Shown here in pieces: positions 52,683 to 63,283 of a DNA stretch of 64,000 nt; positions within the stretch are counted from its first letter, which is position 1, and every line of letters starts with the position of its first letter. The notes below the pieces were generated by a model. It worked only from the letters and a program-made list of their open reading frames with translations. It was not told the DNA's origin and did no database searches. Made by a program: the position numbers and the translations under genes. Source of the stretch: Globodera rostochiensis (Eukaryota; Nematoda; Chromadorea; Rhabditida; Heteroderidae); contig JAEVLN010000023.1 in assembly GCA_018350325.1 (NCBI GenBank), positions 1,117,001-1,181,000 on the forward strand, in the 5' to 3' direction.

Positions 52683-55600
52683 CAGTAAAACCCATAAGGC
52701 AAAACATTCCAATCCGCATCAATAATTCCCTTCCTTTGCACAGGGCCATAATCCTTTGACGTATCCTTTGAAAGCACTCGGCTATCTTTTGTAGGGCCAA
52801 TCTTTTCCGGATAGCGAAACTGTTTCTTAGCCCCCTCCTTAAACCCCAACACCATTTTTTTAAATTCCTCATACCCGAACTCATTGTCCATATTCAACGT
52901 GATTCCTCTTATTTTTGTGTTGTGCCAAATCCCCCCGTTTGCCTTCTTCTTAAGCTTTAAGGAATATTGCTTTGGACCGGCTGCTACAAACTCCAAAATG
53001 TCGCTGTCCCCATATTCCCTGGTCATTTCGCCCAAAAAATTTCCTTCCTTTAAAGGACAAACACCCCGAGGATGCGTGAAAATCAACGAATCGGTATCAC
53101 AATAAAGCAATTTGCACCCCTCTGCACTGTAGACTTTTTCCATGTACTCGTACAGTTTAACGCGTGCAGCGCTCGTAGTCCTAAATTATGACATATTTTA
53201 TCCTATTTTATTCGGCTTTCTTACCATAGCGATAAAATAATGTTTGACACGTTATGCTCCTTGATAAACTCTTCTTTCTTTTTATATATTACTCTCATCA
53301 TGTTTTCATTTATCACTGTTGGGTTGCCAAACTCAATCGTATCATCATTTAAAATTTCATCCCATCTCTCAGCAGTATTAACTATCTCGGTGGTCGAAAG
53401 TGTGTTCCTCATGGAAAACTTGCCCCACAACGAATTCAGACCCAATTTTGCAATAAGTCTCAGCCCGGGGTTTTTCCGTATATTGTCATACTCCAAAAAA
53501 ATTCCATATTTTGCCCTATACAGATCGATAAAAGCCCTCTTTTCTTCTTCCGTCTTCACATCCGAAGCCCATCCCGACGCTTCAACCTTTATTTTCAAAA
53601 ACATCCTCACATAATTCTTAAAAAGCTGGCTATCAAACTCCTCAAAGTGGTATGCCCTATAAAACCCGATGACCTTATACCCCAATTCCAGAGCTTTCCT
53701 TAACTCAATCGATGTGAAAGTCCCAATCAGAGCTCTCTTTTTCGGGCTATGATCGCACCTCTTCACGTCTTTTGCCAAAACAAACTCCTTTTTGGCCCTT
53801 CGAGCACAAATGCCGCAATTCGGAAACAGCAACATGTCATCAATGTGCACGGACAACAGAGGATACAACAGTTTTTTTGGGGGGATCACCTTCACTTTCA
53901 GCAGACCATCGTAAGGCACATCATCGGGACGAGCCCTTAAAATTTTGTCAGATTTTCAGTCATGAAATAAATTTCTTACCACAAAACATTGTAATTGGCA
54001 TTCTTAATAATTTTCGGAATACCGACGGGGTAGGGTGTATCATAATTCACAAAAGGATAAAGAGAAACAATGTCGAACATAGAAATCTCCACGCTCTCCG
54101 ACACCTCTGCAAATAAACAAAAGGGCATCGTTCTTCCCCCAGCATATGCATCCCTCGGATTGATTGGCCCTTTGTCCGGCACGCTATCGAAGAATTTCTT
54201 CATTTCCCTATTCTTTTTTAGCTCTTCTTTCACGTCACATTCCTAAAAATTTTTCAATTTTACCCAGGCATAAAACATAGGTGCAGCTTAATAAACACTT
54301 ACCCAGACTTCCTCCACACTTAATTTCCCACAAATCTCACTCAAATGGTCCATTCGCATCTCCGTTCTCCTAAAGTTCTGCTCAGCACACAATCCGTTCG
54401 GCCCCACCGTCCAGGGCAAAAAACATCTTCGGCACCCGTGCCACGCGCAACCCTGGACAAAACATATTTAACAAAACTATGGGTTTCCTACCTGGAATTC
54501 CACAATTTTCTTCTGGGACCCAATAACGCAATCGACCTTGAATCTTCCGAATTCAATTTCTCCCCCATTGCACGCGTGCCGCACCTTGACCCCGTCCCGA
54601 TAAGCCAGCCATTCAAAATACTTTACCGCAATCTTGCTCTGATTTTCCGACTTTTCAAACCCCCCTTCAGGCACGATTGGAATGTGCCTCTCCTTCAAAA
54701 ATTTGGCACGGAAAATCTTCATCACAATGCTGGCAATCGTAACGCTGTCCTTTAACACGTCCATGTCCTTTGTAATTCCCAAAAACAATTTCCGAAACTT
54801 CAACACAGCAGCCATCAGAATTTCTACATCATTCTCGCAGTACGCCTTGAGCTGTGCCGACAATTCAAACGCCGTCTCATAATTCGCGGTATACCACTTC
54901 TCAAATTTTTCAAACTCGACTTCTTTCATTCCGCCCGGACAATACGCCTCAAATGGCGGCAAATGTGAAAGCCTTTTCCCAAAATTCTCGTTTTTATTGT
55001 AACGATAGGGGAAATATAACTTGGCGGGGATATTGAGTTCCAGGGTTTTTGGCAAATCGGCCAACCGATTTTGGCTAAGCAACCAAAAATCGCGAAAATA
55101 TACTTTGCCCGCCTTAATCTGATAAATCTTCAACTCCCCCATCATTAACTCTGTTAGAACCCCTCTATTGGTCAACTCCCGCAAAACAAAATGTGAGTCG
55201 AAACGTCCTCCATAATGCGCAAATGCAACGGTCTCATAATTTTTAAAGCCCATTATCCAATTCACAAATTCATACATCGGCTCTAGCCCATCAGCCATCG
55301 ACCACGTGATCATCTTTGGACCATCCCCACAAATTTCGCATTCTTTTTGCTCTCCAACACATTCTGTGCAAGTCATCGCGGCAGAAACAAGATTAGGGGT
55401 GTGCTCTCCGTTAACAATTGTTGTTTCTAGATCATAAGCTACAATACGATATCGAGGAAGCAAAGGACGAATTTTAATTTTTTTGATGAAACATTGCCGT
55501 CCCGGATGATAAACCATACACCGCTTGCAAAATTTTTCACCGCACACGTGTTTGTTTCTCGTATTATACACATCTCCACACTTGCTGCATTTTCGATACA

Positions 55601-56321
55601 TCTTACATACCTTCTTTTTATGAGCGTCAAAACAATCGGAATTGTGAAACTTTCGATTACACTCCTCGCAATAAATATCAAGCGCCTCATATTTACATGG
55701 AAAACCATAACCCATTCGACAACACTTTTTACACCTTTCCTTGCAGTCGAGTCTGTGCTTTTCGGGCCGGTCGTATGTCATCTCACAGCTCACACAGAAA
55801 TTCCGAACCGTGAAAAACTGACTGATACTTTTCATTCCGTCCCAATGTCCCTCCTCTCTAATAATGCACACATTATGTTTCCGAACTTCTTGTCCTTTGA
55901 AAACCGGTGTTAGACCAGACTTCTAAAATTTTACTTTTTTTTTGTGAAATCTAAATATTTTTTCTACCTTATCAAATGCCAATATCCTGAACATTTCCGG
56001 ATATTCCTCATCCCAATAAGCTTGAACCAATTCTATATGCCCAAGTCCGTATGAAGAAGCATTGGCAGAAACACCCAAATTTCCAATTAGCTCCCAAACC
56101 AATTCTCGCTGTTTTTTTTCACTTTTTTGAAGATAATCAAACTGGTCCCATCCACGTTTACCATCCGCCAATTGATATGCCCTACTAAGTGCCAAAGCGT
56201 AAAAGATACCTAAATTTATCGTTAATAGAATCGTGCGGTTTTTCTCACTATATTTTCCTCTCGGAACACAAATACGGCCCAGTTCTTTGCTTTGAACAAA
56301 AGGGTTAAAACGGTGTGACAT
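52682..56321 (-). CDS. Protein-primed family B DNA polymerase (Maverick/Polinton-like), six exons
   Basis: Exons 56321-55968, 55922-54492, 54452-54303, 54242-53980, 53935-53225 and 53180-52682 join in phase through five GT-AG introns of 39-62 bp, giving about 1,135 residues without a stop. After an N-terminal domain comes a cysteine-rich zinc region (KHVCGEKFCKRCMVYHPGRQ), then Exo I YDLETT (Asp ~282) and GCAWHGCRRCF. Polymerase motif A is FDIVSLYP (Asp ~702), motif B KLGLNSLWGK (Lys ~896) and motif C YCDTDS (~996-1001). The zinc region and G-C-x-(W/Y)-H-G-C are typical of Polinton/Maverick and related viral polymerases that prime on a protein. The stop sits in TGAATAAA. No integrase, ATPase, protease or capsid gene is visible nearby. 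Confidence 0.88.
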
Positions 56322-56421
56322 TTTCTTAAAGAAAAACTTAAATTTGTAATTAATATTGCGGTAAAATTTTGAATTAAGACAAAAAAAAAGACAAAAAAGT
56401 TAAATTTGTTTAAACATTTAT

Positions 56422-56889
56422 TCATTTCTTTGGAGAGGAATAAGTCGTCACAATGATGGAGAGCTGCTCACACAAGAGATTGGCGGCACGCCACGACTGT
56501 TGCACCTTCTCAAACTCATGAAGAACGACATCCGGCGTGATTTGGAACAGCGGTCTTCCGGGAATTATTATGGGGTCAGGAATTGCTTCGCAGTACATGT
56601 TAACGGACATTTTTTGGATCTCCCGCCCCGGTTCTGCTCCATTTTTCAGGGCTTCGTCGATAAACATTTTTACAATTTTTTTAAAATTTTCCTCCGCTTT
56701 TTCTCCAGGTGGGTTCCTAAAATAAAATTTTGTCACGTGCTCCCGGACCCCGAATTTTTTATTTTCGTTGACGTGTCTGTCCACTTCTTCGTAAATCTTT
56801 TCCAAATTTGGGCTTCTCTTAAAAAAATTCCTAGTGTTCCGGGCCCTCCGCTTCTCTTCAGGAATTTGCAGAAATTTTTTGGGTTGCAT
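56422..56889 (-). CDS. Virus-like block gene 7: unknown 155-residue protein
   Basis: Starts MQPKKFLQIPEEKRRARNTR (basic N-terminus) and contains FKRSPNLEKIYEEVDRHVNE and PDPIIIPGRPLFQITPDVVL. TATAAAAG lies 49 bp upstream of the ATG and the stop lies in TGAATAAA. Position just upstream of the polymerase makes it a candidate replication partner (for example a priming protein), but nothing in the sequence proves that. No family recognised. Confidence 0.65.
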   Translation of the reverse strand: MQPKKFLQIPEEKRRARNTRNFFKRSPNLEKIYEEVDRHVNENKKFGVREHVTKFYFRNPPGEKAEENFKKIVKMFIDEALKNGAEPGREIQKMSVNMYCEAIPDPIIIPGRPLFQITPDVVLHEFEKVQQSWRAANLLCEQLSIIVTTYSSPKK

Positions 56890-56937
56890 CCTAAAAAAAG
56901 CTTAAAAATCCCAAACGGTTTAAAAAGATACTTTAGG

Positions 56938-56945
56938 CTTTTATA
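56938..56945 (-). promoter_or_regulatory. TATAAAAG box of gene 7
   Basis: Minus-strand TATAAAAG, 49 bases upstream of the ATG at 56889, with an A/T-rich leader. Confidence 0.6.
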
Positions 56946-56987
56946 CCCCTCAAAAATGAAAAGAAAAAAACAAAAAAAATTTATTCC

Positions 56988-57164
56988 TTAATAATAAACG
57001 GTTGGGGGGTGGAGTGTCGCTTCGGTTTCTTCTTCATATTCAACAAATTCGCGGTGTTCGAACCAAAAAGTGCAAAGGATGAAGAAGGTCAGTAGAACAA
57101 CCAGAAACGTGATGGTGAGCAAAGCAAAGGCAAAACCAGCAAGAAAAATGAGAAATTCAGACAT
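56988..57164 (-). CDS. Virus-like block gene 8: small membrane protein
   Basis: 58 residues: MSEFLIFLAGFAFALLTITF plus further hydrophobic residues form one long membrane segment (about 3-33), followed by an acidic tail ending PPTVYY. AATAAA lies three bases after the stop (56980-56985). The PPTVYY end resembles late-domain-like motifs (PPxY is not exact). Its neighbours share compact spacing. Confidence 0.6.
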   Translation of the reverse strand: MSEFLIFLAGFAFALLTITFLVVLLTFFILCTFWFEHREFVEYEEETEATLHPPTVYY

Positions 57165-57257
57165 TTCCTAGAAAAAATAATGGCAAAGTAATTTTTAATT
57201 TAAATATTTGGCATAAAACCCAAGCAAAAAAATCAAGAATTTCAAATAAATTTTTAT

Positions 57258-57395
57258 TCATTTTCTACGGCAAAAACATAAAACGGTTAGGATAAAGCAG
57301 ACAAAACAAAAAACGTAGAACCCTCCCAAAAGTATTGCTCCCTCTCGTTGTTCATACTGCTCATTAGCAGTGAGTTCGTGGTCGTTTAGATACAT
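57258..57395 (-). CDS. Virus-like block gene 9: small membrane protein
   Basis: From ATG at 57395 it encodes 45 residues: MYLNDHELTANEQYEQREGA, then a single hydrophobic segment (ILLGGFYVFCFVCFILTVLC) and a short basic end. A longer frame upstream lacks an ATG. The stop is part of TGAATAAA. With gene 8 it makes a pair of tiny single-pass proteins at the 5' end of the block. Confidence 0.55.
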   Translation of the reverse strand: MYLNDHELTANEQYEQREGAILLGGFYVFCFVCFILTVLCFCRRK

Positions 57396-57515
57396 TTTTA
57401 GCCTAAAACCCCTAAATTTGTTGGCATATCGAAATTCCAATAAAATCGGACAAAAAGAACCGAAACCCAAAAACAAAATCTTAACAACAATTATCCGCCA
57501 CCCCTAAACAGATCT

Positions 57516-58838
57516 TCAAAAAATAAGTTGCCAAATGCAATCACTATCCCTCATTTCTTGCGTCGACGGGGTGCTAGCCAAACCGGGGAGCTCGGACATG
57601 TTGAGGAGGCCGGCGGGGATCAACAGGTCTTCCGCGCCACACGGGACGAGGTGGCTGCAAATTCGCCTAAAAACCCAAAGTTGGGCGCAAAACCAAAAGA
57701 GAAAGAATTGTCTTGCCCGGAACAATCTGAGCGGCAGTGGAGGTTGACCAAAATGTTGTGGCGGAGGCGGTGGCAACGGTTGACGGATGTAATGTGGAGG
57801 AGGTGGCGGCGGCAAATGGAGGTGCTGTCCGACCTGTAAAAGCTCGAGAAATTAGGCTAGGAAACGGGATTGAAACAGAGAGCGGGATTACCTGAATGTG
57901 CTGTGGCGGAGGCGGCGGCATCGGAGGACGGATGTAATGGGGAGGCGGTGGCGGCGGGAAATGTAGGTGCTGTCCGACCTGTAAAAGCTCGAGAAATTAG
58001 GCTAGGAAACGGGATTGAAACAGAGAGCGGGATTACCTGAATGTGTTGTGGCGGAGGCGGCGGCATCGGTCGCCGAAGGAGATGTGGAGGCGGCGGAGGT
58101 GGCGGTTGCCGGAAGAAAAGATGAGGAGGTAAAGGTTGAAGCGGAATTGGTCGATGAAGGTGTTGTGGAGACGGCGGAGGTGGCGGTTGCCGGAAGAAAA
58201 GATGAAGAGGTAAAGGTTGAAGCGGAATCGGTCGATGAAGGTGTTGTGGAGACGGCGGTGGAGGTGGCGGTGGCAAAAGGAACGGCTGCGCTGCCTGTAA
58301 AAACCGCGGAAAAATTATGCCTGAAAGGGATGAACAATCACTTTTGTTTACCTGGAGAAGCGGGGGTAGTGGTGCGGGCGGTAGGCCAATGTGAGCAGGC
58401 AGCGGCTCATTGGGCTCCGGCCCAAAATCTGGCACCTCTTCTTCGTCGTCGCCAAAACCTTCATCCAACTGGCCGCCATGGTGCCCTGAAAAAAATCAAC
58501 AATTAGAGTTGTCGGGATTCAAAACCCCCGATTGCTGGAAAATTAGGCAACAAAAAAGCGGAACTTACCAACGAGAACAGGAATCGGTTGTGCCGGCGAT
58601 GGGGTGCGGACCCTTTTGCGCGATGCGGGTGGAGTGGGAGGAACGGGCTCTGGCCTGCCATATATCTGTCGCAAGAAGTCTGCTCTCCACTGCCTAAAAC
58701 CAAAGAAATAACCGATATTTGGGGTGTTTCTTACATCATTTCCCCTATGAGTTCGGGCCCGGCACGGTTAGTCGATTCGCTACTAGTAAAATCGCCAAAA
58801 TCCTTTTTCTTGTTCAAGTTAAAGCAGCAACTTTGATC
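57516..58838 (-). CDS. Proline-rich protein made by exon-intron duplication, 5' partial
   Basis: In-phase exons 58838-58735, 58693-58569, 58485-58352, 58294-58037, 57978-57892 and 57833-57516 give about 340 residues. The N-terminal part has LRQIYGRPEPVPPTPPASRK and an acidic stretch GFGDDEEEVPDFGPEPNEP. The middle alternates PPPPP with repeated HRPIPLQPLP / FFRQPPPPP. Two 58-bp introns (starting GTAATCCCGCTC) are essentially identical and follow similar 87-bp exons, so a 145-bp exon-intron unit was duplicated. The reading frame of the final exon after QHFGQPP is uncertain; an alternative frame gives an FG-rich tail. An upstream exon is missing. Such proteins often bind SH3/WW/EVH1 domains. 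It could be a host gene or part of the virus-like block. Confidence 0.6.
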
Positions 58839-58857
58839 CTGTCAAAAGATTTTTTTT

Positions 58858-59190
58858 TTTGCAAATTGATCAAAAAATTTTGGACAGTGACCAGCTAGCT
58901 GATCGTCGGCAAAGAAAGCTTTACCATAATTAGAAACTCGGAATGCTATTTTTCAAATTGATTCTGTCTTTCAACAGAAAACAAAAAAATTTTAGAATTT
59001 GTGAGACAAACAAACCGGTAATTTCTGCAAAAATCAACAAATATTTAATAAGCAGAAAATAATAATTTACAAATTTTAAAATGTAATTTTTATTCGTTCG
59101 TGTAAAAGAAGAATTGGGTAAATTGCCAATTGGCCGTTTGCCAAAAATTTTAATTTTTTTGTCCATAGGGCCCATTCGCCGGTGAAGCGT
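58858..59190. pseudogene. BACK and SPRY scraps
   Basis: 58858-58950 (plus) follows the BACK exon text TTGCAAATTGATCAAAAA...GATGATCAGCG-type with indels. 58990-59060 (minus) encodes AEITGLFVS, the start of SPRY exon 4. Both are short, broken remnants. 59190-59530 shows no gene. Confidence 0.55.
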
Positions 59191-59533
59191 CTGGTGGTAT
59201 TAACAAAAACGTTTTGGACCATTTTGGAAAAGCATTGAATGGAAACAGCGGCGGACTTGACTATCCGCCGATTTCAAGTTTGATCGGTGTGAATGATTGG
59301 AGGACGAATCAGTGGGAAATAATGGGCTTTTTTGAATATATTTATTTTATTAAAATAATTTACCTAATTTCTTTAAAAATGTTTTCTGGAGCTTTTGGAG
59401 CAAATTAAAATTTCCCGTAAAAGACATACCTATTTGAGTCCCAATTGGTATTTAAGAAAAAAGACAATTGTTTATATAGGTAATCAATAAAGCATAAAAA
59501 GTGATTAATTCTAAAATCGATCGTTTTTAACTT

Positions 59534-61155
59534 CTAAAAGCCATCGGCAATGTTGAAATTGAAGTTTGGCCCAAAGTTTGCTTCAATTTTAGCGCCATGA
59601 CGACGCAGCGAAATGCACGGAAACAAAACGGCGGCAGAATCGACGACCAATCCGGTAGTTTCTGCAAAATAAGCAAAGAATAATTTACAAACTTAATGAA
59701 TTTCTTAAAAATAAAAATGCCGTTGGCATTCATTTGTTTTTTCTTTCTTACCCAAACGCTTTCCGTTTTTTGTGTAAAAGATTTGGCGAGTTGCCAAATT
59801 GACGCCGCAGCCGACGACGTCGCCGCCGCCAAACGTAGACTTTCCACCTCCACCGATGTAAGGGCGTCCATCGCCGTTGTGGGCACATCCCTCAACCTCC
59901 AGACCCCAAAATGTGCCCCAACTGTCGTATCCATAAGTGCCTTTGTACATTCCAACACTTTTGTCCAATGGCATTTCTTTTGTCGCAAGTCCAATGGAAA
60001 TCTCGCTAAAATAAAATAATAATTGTTTTATTTTATAATATTTATAAATTATCGACCGTTTTTCCTCTAAGCTTTTCACTTCATAGTAAAAAATGCCGGA
60101 ATTCCCTTTTGGAATTGGCCGTTCGGCGAGGACAGAGCGCGGCGAGCCTGAAGAGTACAATTTTAAAAAAATTGTGTACTTTTTATATAAACCGTTTAAT
60201 CAAATCACTTTAACAGAAAATAATATTTACCCGTTCCATTATATTGGACAATCAATCGATCGGGCTCAGAGAGCGCGAGGTCCTTGTGGCATGCCGACGA
60301 ATTCCATCGATTTTGAAGGGTCAGCCCTAAGGAAATATAAATTTTTAAATTTATTTTCAAAATATTAAAGTCAAAATCACCTTTTCCAATTGTATCATTT
60401 AACACGGCAACAGTCTTCTGCAATTCGTTGATGGTCTGTTGCTGTTGTTTCTGACCCTGCTCCATCTTCTTCGTCAACTTCAATTTCATCTGTTCAACTC
60501 GTTCACTTCCCACACATGCGCGATGTTCCTTTTGATCAGCTTTCTGTTTACGTTTCAACTCGTCGATCTTTTCTCGTAGCAGAGAAAAATGTTCAACTGA
60601 AACAATTGCAAAATTTTCTTTAGCTCAATTAAAATTTATAGAAATCCCCGACTAATCTCAACCCCTTGACGTTGGGGTGCCATCCCATAATTGAAAGCAT
60701 TTAAACACACACAACAATTGTCCTACCATTTTCCTTTTGTGCTTTAGTGAACGCGTCGATGTTGTGTTGCTGTTCCTCCTGGTACTTGTCCATCTTTGCC
60801 TGTAGAGCATTATGAGCAATTAGCAGCTTCTGATGTTCAAATTCGGCGCGGAGTGCCTTCTGAACAAATGCCAAGAAAAAAATGTTTTTGTTAGGAAATA
60901 TTCACACATTTTCGAGCTTGAGTTTTGTGTTCTTCATTTTTTGCTTCATCTCCTTCAATTTCATTTTCATGGTCTTTTCATCGTCGCGATCCAACTCGGC
61001 AATTCTCTCGCGTGAAAGATTCAATTCTTCAAATGGATCTAAATTAATTTGTCTATTAAAAGGATTTTAATAAATATTAATAATCGATCGATTTTCTTAC
61101 CCTGATCAGCTGCTGTTATGTCCCCATCATCGATTGATTCAGACGAAATTGACAT
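59534..61155 (-). CDS. Coiled-coil/SPRY protein, eight exons, complete
   Basis: Exons 61155-61101, 61038-60908, 60859-60727, 60596-60381, 60326-60231, 60147-60057, 60005-59752 and 59661-59534 join in phase to about 367 residues. It starts [18 protein letters not shown] with no signal peptide. Residues ~20-180 are coiled coil ([54 protein letters not shown]). Residues ~185-367 are [60 protein letters not shown] and a final TAG. It differs from secreted SPRYSEC effectors by its coiled-coil head, so it is probably an intracellular, self-associating member. A divergent paralog lies head to head at 63284. Confidence 0.85.
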
Positions 61156-61159
61156 ATTT

Positions 61160-63283
61160 ATTTTACTAGAAAATTCTAAAATTTAGTTTCTAAAATGACA
61201 AAAGTTTAATAATGAACTTTTAACCGTTATGATTAAAGGTATTTATAGAGACTGAAAGTTGGGATTATCTTATAAATATTTGAATGGATTTTTGTGGGGG
61301 GCAAATCGTTGACCTAAAAAACGAGGGATGGAGGGCATTTTGGGGGGAATTAATCTCTTTTTATTATATAAATTTTAATGTTTTATTCGCTCGCAGCAAA
61401 ATGTTGACCCAGAATTGTATGAAAACAGAAAAGATCAGATGCCAGAACTGCCCTCGCTTCATTATCTCAGGAAAATAAATTCTATTTTAGTTAATTAATA
61501 TGTAATGAAAAGAAATTAGAATAATATTTTAATGAATTTAAATGCAACAAAATAATTGGAAGAATCATTTGACATAAAACCTAAATTGACTAATATTAAA
61601 TGGTGGGGAAACCCCTAAAAAAGGGAAAAAAAGAAAATCGTGGACTTTTATTTAATCTCAAAAGAAAAATTCATCAAATATTGGTCGGGTGTTTGATGTA
61701 AGCTCGAAAGAATGGAATATTCAAAAACATATTTAGCAATTGTTTTAGAAAAAAATTATAAGTTGTTACCCTTCTTTCTATCCAAAAAATAGCACTAAAC
61801 TGTTAAGGGAAGCTCTGGTGCCAATCCCCGGTTTAAATCCGTGTCCGGATATTCCACAAAATTTTCGGTTAAAATGAATGGTCGGCGGGTCGGGTCCATC
61901 CATATCACTGCTGCTGCTAATAAACTGACATTATTCACTAACAAATTTTCCAATTTGCGGATCCCGCTGCGCGATTGCAATTCAAAATCTCGTGCGGGAT
62001 CGGATTTGCGGAATTAATCCCGCAAATCGCAAAAAATGCGGGATTGCGGCGCGGGATCCCGCAAAACCGCGCGGGATCAATCCCGCGCCGCACTCTAGGT
62101 GAGATCCGTTGAGCATCCTCCACATCTTTTTGTTGTTGACCGTTTTTCAATTGGACTGTCCGGAGTTTTTCTGGAAAAAATAGTAGCAGTTCTACTGATT
62201 AATCCACGTAAAAAAAAAAACAAGTTTTTAAGCCATTATTGTTATTGCTTATGAACCCCGTTTTTTTCACCTATTTTAGGCTTAGCTCTTTTGAGATTTT
62301 TCAAACGTCGATTTTGACTTGTGGCGTATTACGAACGACGGGGCCGAATCTGGCGCCTCCCTCCCGTTCAACCAACAAAGGAATTCTTGAACATAATTGA
62401 AGTGGTTGAGGGGGAGGGTTTTGGAATTATTTTCGCCCAACTTTTTATAAGGCTTAAAAAATGAGAGGGGGGCGACTTTAATAAATATTTGTTTTTGCAG
62501 ACACCGCCAATTTATTTGTCTCTTTTGCCGTTGATTTGTTCAAAACTCCTGACAAAATCATGGGAGGGGGACCCCCTTTTGGTCAAATTTTAGAAAATTC
62601 TTTTACATAAAAATTCTCTGAAAATATGTTATTTTATCGCGTAGCGGGTCCCGCGGCTCATCACAACGGTTTAAGGCAAGTAATGATTAGGCAACGGATT
62701 TTTAGGCCCTAAACCGAAATACCCCCGACATTCGAAATTATTTTCGAAAAACTACCAAAATCGTTTCGGATTTTTGGGTTTTTGGATCCGATTTTGCTCA
62801 GCCCTATCTGAATTTTCTTTCTCACAATTTGCGGGGTCAACATTTTGCTGGGGGCAAATAAACAATTCAAATTTATATAATAAAAAGAGATTAATTCCAA
62901 AAAGTAAATGAATGAGAATGTTCATCCCCCCCCCTTTTCAGGTCAACTTTTTGCCCAACGCAAAAATCCTTTCAAATATTTATAAGATAATCCCAACTTT
63001 CAGTCAGTCTATAAATATGTAAGTTCATTTAAACGGTTAAAACATTAATTATTTTAAAAACTCTCATTTTGGAATTCTCGCTAAATTTAAGTTTCATTCA
63101 TAACGGTTAAATAGATGAGGGCTCCCACCTTAAAATAAGTACATTTTAAAGTACGAGGGTCAATTTTCAGTACTGTACTTGCCATTCAAGTACGTATGGG
63201 ACCCTTTTGGGTAAATATTCTTTTTCTTAAACATTTGTCATTTTAGAAACTAAATTTTAGATTTTGAACTAAATACTGTAAAC
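61160..63283. other. Intergenic region between divergent SPRY genes
   Basis: 2.1 kb shared 5' flank. 61360-61430 repeats 43480-43550 (AGCAAAATGTTGACCC), and 62830-62890 is an inverted copy. 61948-62096 is a GCGGGATCCCGC-word piece ending CGCACTCTA. 62501-62560 (plus) is a scrap of SPRY exon 4 (ACACCGCCAATTTATTTGTC). 63130-63200 carries AAGTAC words. No TATA box was assigned. Confidence 0.5.
61948..62096. repeat. GCGGGATCCCGC word-array repeat
   Basis: Dense GCGGGATT/AATCCCGC words in both orientations, with a right-type end CCGCGCCGCACTCTA. The left end is unclear and no duplication was found. Confidence 0.6.

Noticed and set aside
52884..53614. Plus-strand open frames opposite the polymerase
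   Set aside because: Shadows of the polymerase exons, which carry all family B motifs on the minus strand.
49669..57395. A complete Maverick/Polinton
   Set aside because: No integrase, ATPase, protease, capsid gene or terminal inverted repeats were seen, so only 'Maverick-like polymerase block' is supported.
57528..58506. Plus-strand open frames rich in Ala/Val/Glu
   Set aside because: They are antisense of the proline-rich exons, whose splice sites and repeats support the minus strand.
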